From Candidatus Merdimorpha stercoravium (lineage in GTDB: Bacteria; Bacteroidota; Bacteroidia; Flavobacteriales; UBA1820): a stretch of 13,134 bases of DNA. The position numbers were made by a program, and so were the translations under genes. This document shows, one piece after another, positions 12,250 to 13,134 of this stretch; positions within the stretch are counted from its first letter, which is position 1; each line of letters begins with the position of its first letter. Under the pieces are notes generated by a model. The model made no database searches and was not told the origin of the DNA. It saw only the letters and a list, made by a program, of their open reading frames with translations. The DNA is taken from assembly GCA_018715295.1 (NCBI GenBank), contig DVLY01000143.1, forward strand, positions 1-13,134. Direction: 5' to 3'.

Positions 12250-13134
12250 CCCCTGCAACCCATGAAAACCATCCGGTGCGTTTTTTGACCATCGGCACCG
12301 GCCCCATCGTCGAGACGATGCTCCGCGGGGCGCACCTCGACCCGCGTTTCGTCCACTCGGCCATCTATTCCCGGCGGCAGGACACCGCCTCGGCCTTCGC
12401 TGCCCGCCACGATGCGGAACACACCTTCACCGATCTGGAACAAGCCGCCCGCAGCGACACCTTCGATGCGGCGTACATCGCTTCACCCAACTCGCTGCAT
12501 TTCGCTCAGGCGATGCTCCTGCTCTCCCACGGGAAACACGTGCTCTGCGAAAAGCCCTTGGCTTCCAACGCCCGGCAGGCGAGCCTCCTGTGCCGCACCG
12601 CCCGGGAAAAAGGGCTCGTGCTGATGGAGGCTCTCAAAACCACCCTGACTCCTACGTTTGCCGCCGTGCGGGAAGCCCTGCCCCGTATCGCCCCCATCCG
12701 GCGCTACTTTGCGGCCTTTTGCCAGCGTTCCTCACGCTACGACCGTTTCCTGGCCGGCGAGGATTTCAACGTCTTCTCGCCGGAATTTTCCGGAGGGTCG
12801 CTGCTGGACATCGGCATCTACGGGCTGTACCCGATGGTCGTACTGTTCGGGCCGCCGGAAGAGGTCGTCTCGCGCTCCTTGCTGCTGCGCACCGGGGTGG
12901 ACGGGCAAGGTTCGCTCCTGTGCCGTTATCCGCAGATGGAAGGCGTGGTGGTCCACTCCAAGATCGCCGATTCGTCCTTGCCGAGCGAAATCCAGGGCGA
13001 GGGCGGGAGTATCCTCATCGAGCGGATCAACTCTTTCGCACGGGCACAAATCGTGCTTCGGGACGGCTCGCGGGAGGATCTTTCGGTCGAACACGCTCCC
13101 TTTGACATGGTGTACGAGGTATCCGCCTTCATAG
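12246..13134 (+). CDS. Gfo/Idh/MocA-family oxidoreductase, 3' end beyond window
   Basis: An NAD(P)-dependent oxidoreductase acting on sugars, inositols or dihydrodiols; the 296 codons seen are open to the window end, so the C-terminus is missing. The Rossmann half begins RFLTIGTGPIVETML (12-26). IASPNSLH (78-85) and CEKPLASN (101-108) give the family's EKP motif with the catalytic-region Lys103. The C-terminal domain shows SGGSLLDIGIYGLYPMVVLFG (182-202), the D-x-G-x-Y pattern of this family. SRYDRF (163-168) and FNVFSPEF (174-181) fit the dihydrodiol-dehydrogenase-like branch, but the substrate is unknown. The ATG overlaps the dehydrogenase stop by 4 nt (ATGA), so the two are probably translationally coupled. 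Full-length relatives are usually about 320-360 residues, so little is missing. Confidence 0.9.
   Translation, partial: MTPATHENHPVRFLTIGTGPIVETMLRGAHLDPRFVHSAIYSRRQDTASAFAARHDAEHTFTDLEQAARSDTFDAAYIASPNSLHFAQAMLLLSHGKHVLCEKPLASNARQASLLCRTAREKGLVLMEALKTTLTPTFAAVREALPRIAPIRRYFAAFCQRSSRYDRFLAGEDFNVFSPEFSGGSLLDIGIYGLYPMVVLFGPPEEVVSRSLLLRTGVDGQGSLLCRYPQMEGVVVHSKIADSSLPSEIQGEGGSILIERINSFARAQIVLRDGSREDLSVEHAPFDMVYEVSAFI

Overview
The window looks like chromosomal backbone DNA from a GC-rich member of the Bacteroidota. The evidence is: three TAnnTTTG-type promoter -7 elements, most genes lacking a Shine-Dalgarno site, a surface-lipoprotein signal of the Bacteroidota type, a DUF4290 gene next to murA, and a TIGR02757 (DUF2400) gene next to a LolD-type ATPase. 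The GC-rich coding style would fit an Alistipes/Rikenellaceae-like genome, but that placement is inference. I see no integrase, transposase, CRISPR array, tRNA or rRNA.

Layout. A small helix-turn-helix protein (59-334, +) converges on a long minus-strand block. A bidirectional hairpin terminator separates them, and the HTH stop codon lies inside its stem. The minus block, in transcription order from 9219 down to 401, is: LolD-like ABC ATPase, TIGR02757 protein (14-nt overlap), UvrD/PcrA helicase, DUF4290 protein, MurA-type enolpyruvyl transferase, an exported protein of unknown function, GrpE and DnaJ. A divergent promoter region (9220-9374) leads into the plus strand. There lie a serine-hydrolase lipoprotein (9375-10880) closed by a very strong terminator, then an iron-dependent alcohol/aldehyde dehydrogenase (11074-12249) that overlaps by 4 nt a Gfo/Idh/MocA oxidoreductase running off the window end (12246-13134).

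How the genes work together. GrpE and DnaJ are co-chaperones of DnaK, which is not in the window. UvrD acts in DNA repair, MurA makes the first committed step of peptidoglycan synthesis, and LolD energises lipoprotein release or a related export step. The lipoprotein hydrolase probably sits on the cell surface. The last two genes form a redox pair, probably translationally coupled.

Most notable points. DnaJ keeps only CxxCxGxG motifs II and III, so one zinc site is intact and the other is lost. MurA has Asp in place of the fosfomycin-target Cys. The lolD promoter element sits almost on the start codon. Two mRNA leaders are strikingly purine-rich. The oxidoreductase at the end is open and easy to miss. 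I found no clearly new multi-gene system; the unknowns are the exported protein (2308-2952), DUF4290 and TIGR02757.
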